Positions 61,574-64,000 of a stretch of DNA of 64,000 nucleotides are shown one piece after another. The stretch lies in NCBI RefSeq assembly GCF_019049675.1, contig NZ_JAFMOW010000064.1, forward strand, positions 1-64,000, in the 5' to 3' direction. Made by a program: the position numbers and the translations under genes. Each line of letters opens with the position of its first letter. Positions within the stretch are counted from its first letter, which is position 1. The notes beneath the pieces were generated by a model that did no database searches, was not told where the DNA came from, and saw only the letters and a program-made list of their open reading frames with translations. This DNA comes from Rahnella bonaserana. GTDB lineage: Bacteria; Pseudomonadota; Gammaproteobacteria; Enterobacterales; Enterobacteriaceae.

Positions 61574-64000
61574 GAGACGAATACGCTCCCACTGTCGATC
61601 CAGTAATGGCTTTCGCCCAGTGTATTTAGCCGCAGACGCAGGTGATGGGCTGGCACTTTGGTGCCGTTGTCCAGTACCGCGCTGGCAATATCAAAAAATT
61701 CCGGCGTCGGGTGATCTTCCCCTTTTTTGACCGCCAGTTTCACCCGCAGCACGCTGTCACCGGCCACTTTGCGCGCCAGCTCAGGCTCGGCAATTGACAG
61801 GGTATACAGCGGTGACGCCGGCCAGCGGTCATTTTCCAGCTGACGGAAGCCCAGACAAATCGCGCCACGGATACGGAAACTGGCCCCGGTGTCGAGTTTG
61901 TAATCATGGGCATCGAGGTCAATATCGCTGTAACAAACGTTCTCCCCGGTCAGCGCCTGATTGCCATCGAGCATGCCCAGATAGCGCACCGTCGAATACG
62001 GCTGGAAGTCACCGGCTTTGAAATAGAAGCCCGGCAGACGTAGATCCAGCGCCAGCAGGCAGAGCATCGCGCCCACGGCAGCGGTAGATTTCGGATTGTC
62101 GATGCGCCCGAGTTTATTAAACGGATACCAGCCGCTGGTGTGATAACCGTCGAGGGATAACATACGGTTAATCGGCAGCGGTTGCAGGTGACGGAACAGC
62201 GCCTGAATACCAGGGAAGCGCGAAGGGCGACCGGTCAGCAGCAGGACATCGCAATCATGCAACGACACCACTTCACACAGTGAACGCAGATTCTGGGTAA
62301 TGCTCATCCGGTTGGATAAAAACTCGCCGTGCAGCTTGCTGAGTTTGAGCACCAGCGGTGTTTGCAAAATATCAAAGACCGCGGAACCGGCAGGCAGCAC
62401 GCGCTGGATTTCGCTGTGCAGATAATCGAGCACTTTTTGCGTCGGCGGCTGTTCCAGCAACTCACCAAAAGGTGCGTCGATTTCCGCATGGGTATCCAGC
62501 GGGTCAAAGCGTTCATATACTTCCAGCACCGCGTGAGCCAGCGGAATGAAAATTTGCAATGTGCTTTGCTGGCGCAACGTTGCGTGTCCGTCCATGCGGC
62601 CTTCGCTGCCAAACAGACGGGTCATCAGCCCGTCAGGATTCGCCAGGCCGGCCTTTTTCAGTGCCGCATGCAGCGCTGGTAAAACGTAAAGCTGAATGAC
62701 GTCGAGCAGAATATCGTCGCCCGCCACTTTAAAGCCTTCGCGGAACAGCAGACGCGGGGTGATTTTGACGTTGTTACCCACACCGTCATCCAGCCAGTAT
62801 TGCGTGATAGCCAGATCGGTGGTGCCGCCGCCGATATCAATCGAGGCGATGCGCAGGGTTTTACCGACTGGTTCGTCATCCGCCAGTTCGCGGTCAGGTC
62901 GTGCCATGCTGGCAAAAAACTCACCCGTATGGCCGCCGAAATTCACCTGCGTTTCGTTATACAGATAGACCATCTGACCGCAGGTGGCTTCGTCCCATTC
63001 CATCTGCACGTCCGGCACGGGCATCAGGCTTTTCGCCTTGTCTGCCGGAGTTTTAAAGCCGTCATCAGACGGATGCCAGCCCATTGATTTCCATACCAGA
63101 CCAATGGCTTCCTGCATGCGGCGGCGGAAGATTTCACGCTCCGGTTTAGGCATCGCCGAAGGCAGGGTCAGGATAATATTGCGTAACTGACGCGGAGCGG
63201 AAGAGCGCAGCATTTTGGTACGCTGAGCCGGGCTGTTAATTTGCATCAGCGCCTGCGCCAGCAGTTCGGACAACATCAGCGTCATCACCGAACTGCGGCT
63301 GTAGTGCGCCGAAAATACCGGCAGGCGGTCTTCAGCCGGTAAATCAGACAGCGGCTGTCCTTCATCATTAATCAGAAATGTCAGCGGCATGGCGGCCGCG
63401 ACAGGTTCGGTAATCGCGCCATGCCCGCCCTGACTGAAACGCCAGCCCGGCGTGTAACTGTCTTCATCCCACAAATAGCGGCGCGGGCTGGAAATTCCGG
63501 TCGAGCCTTCGGTACCTTCGCGCAGTAAAGCCAGACGGCTGGCTTCACGCCCGGCACGCAAAATTGACGGCCAGATGAACGCATCGTCACGACCACTTTC
63601 GGCAGAAAAGTTAGGCTTGCCGAAGCGAGCCTGAGCAAATTCCACGCGGCTTTCAAACAGTTCGTTATAGAGGAAATGCGGCTGAGAAAGATCGCGCAAT
63701 TGCAGTTCGCTGGTCTGCTTCAGACCGTCGATTTCACCGACGTGATCTTCAACCAGAATGCCGCAGGTATGCGAATTACCGACATCCAGGATCAGGTCCA
63801 CGTTGATGGCCGGTTCCTGCAGGGTGGCACCACTGATTTTCAGCTCCGGAATGCCGAGCTGACTGCCGAGCATTTCCAGTAAATTCAGGTAGTGCGCCTG
63901 ATATTCAAACTCACGCAAGGCGACTTTGATGTTGCGCGCCTCACGCTGCTCGCGGATAGCCGACTGCTCTGTAAAAACTTCACGCAGCCAGCCGTCAACC
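61570..64000 (-). CDS. srfB: SrfB family protein, actin/Hsp70-fold ATPase (5' end outside window)
   Basis: The frame is open to the right edge, so the N-terminus is missing; about 810 C-terminal residues are visible. The actin/Hsp70 ATPase signature is complete: phosphate-1 loop LILDVGNSHTCGILVE, phosphate-2 loop SIDIGGGTTDLAI and the adenosine motif VLLLTGRPSRFPG. It therefore probably hydrolyses ATP as a chaperone-like or filament-like partner of SrfC. Translationally coupled to srfC by a 4-base overlap; srfA would be expected upstream, outside the window. Confidence 0.87.
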   Translation of the reverse strand, partial: VDGWLREVFTEQSAIREQREARNIKVALREFEYQAHYLNLLEMLGSQLGIPELKISGATLQEPAINVDLILDVGNSHTCGILVEDHVGEIDGLKQTSELQLRDLSQPHFLYNELFESRVEFAQARFGKPNFSAESGRDDAFIWPSILRAGREASRLALLREGTEGSTGISSPRRYLWDEDSYTPGWRFSQGGHGAITEPVAAAMPLTFLINDEGQPLSDLPAEDRLPVFSAHYSRSSVMTLMLSELLAQALMQINSPAQRTKMLRSSAPRQLRNIILTLPSAMPKPEREIFRRRMQEAIGLVWKSMGWHPSDDGFKTPADKAKSLMPVPDVQMEWDEATCGQMVYLYNETQVNFGGHTGEFFASMARPDRELADDEPVGKTLRIASIDIGGGTTDLAITQYWLDDGVGNNVKITPRLLFREGFKVAGDDILLDVIQLYVLPALHAALKKAGLANPDGLMTRLFGSEGRMDGHATLRQQSTLQIFIPLAHAVLEVYERFDPLDTHAEIDAPFGELLEQPPTQKVLDYLHSEIQRVLPAGSAVFDILQTPLVLKLSKLHGEFLSNRMSITQNLRSLCEVVSLHDCDVLLLTGRPSRFPGIQALFRHLQPLPINRMLSLDGYHTSGWYPFNKLGRIDNPKSTAAVGAMLCLLALDLRLPGFYFKAGDFQPYSTVRYLGMLDGNQALTGENVCYSDIDLDAHDYKLDTGASFRIRGAICLGFRQLENDRWPASPLYTLSIAEPELARKVAGDSVLRVKLAVKKGEDHPTPEFFDIASAVLDNGTKVPAHHLRLRLNTLGESHYWIDSGSVFVS

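Overview
The window reads as chromosome of a motile, plant- or soil-associated Enterobacterales bacterium. A Rahnella/Yersiniaceae-type genome is my inference from the mix of an oqxR-oqxBA-rarA locus, ovoA, pectin catabolism genes, a type VI secretion system (T6SS) and srfBC. I see no rRNA, tRNA, CRISPR array or insertion sequence.

Region 1 (1-17066, all minus strand) is part of a T6SS cluster, transcribed right to left: tssB, tssC, tssK, tssL, an OmpA-domain membrane protein, hcp, clpV, vgrG, then effector genes. Sheath (TssB/C), baseplate and membrane parts (TssK/L), tube (Hcp), spike (VgrG) and sheath-recycling ATPase (ClpV) are present; the rest of the apparatus must lie elsewhere. Downstream of vgrG is a full-length 882-residue effector with a GH19-type cell-wall hydrolase tail and its putative immunity gene. 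Next comes a 5'-truncated second copy of the effector with a different GH19-like tail and a different putative immunity gene, which runs off the left edge.

Region 2 (17067-25700): two chemoreceptor genes (a Tar/Tsr-type and a PAS-containing Aer-type), each with a sigma-28 (FliA) promoter match, flank a GNAT acetyltransferase. A lone tyrosine recombinase follows, then ovoA (ovothiol biosynthesis).

Region 3 (25700-34170): a YhfL-type lipoprotein, a secreted tannase/feruloyl-esterase-family hydrolase, a TetR-SMR-AraC drug-resistance cluster with an operator-like dyad, a BudC-type dehydrogenase, two small uncharacterised genes (one with a possible +1 frameshift site), and a general porin.

Region 4 (34171-41534) is the most interesting locus. 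It encodes a PLP enzyme of the D-serine-dehydratase/D-threonine-aldolase fold, a D-aminoacylase-family deacetylase, a RidA-like enamine deaminase, a sodium/solute symporter, DgoK, DgoA and an RpiR regulator. Together these suggest a route that imports an N-acetylated 2-amino-2-deoxy-aldonate, deacetylates and deaminates it to 2-keto-3-deoxygalactonate, and feeds it through DgoK/DgoA to pyruvate and glyceraldehyde-3-phosphate.

Region 5 (41919-47599) is the OqxAB RND multidrug pump with its Rrf2-type (OqxR) and AraC-type (RarA) regulators and two clear palindromes in the oqxA-rarA intergenic region. Region 6 (47838-51123) holds two divergent pectin-breakdown units (kduD plus an RpiB-like gene; ogl-kdgF), both preceded by KdgR-box matches. 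Region 7 (51178-59025): proP, cytoplasmic alpha-amylase amyA, an AT-rich membrane protein, a LuxR-type regulator, fbaB and an exported protein of unknown function. Region 8 (59195-64000) is srfC and the 3' part of srfB, coding for a P-loop NTPase and an actin/Hsp70-fold ATPase.
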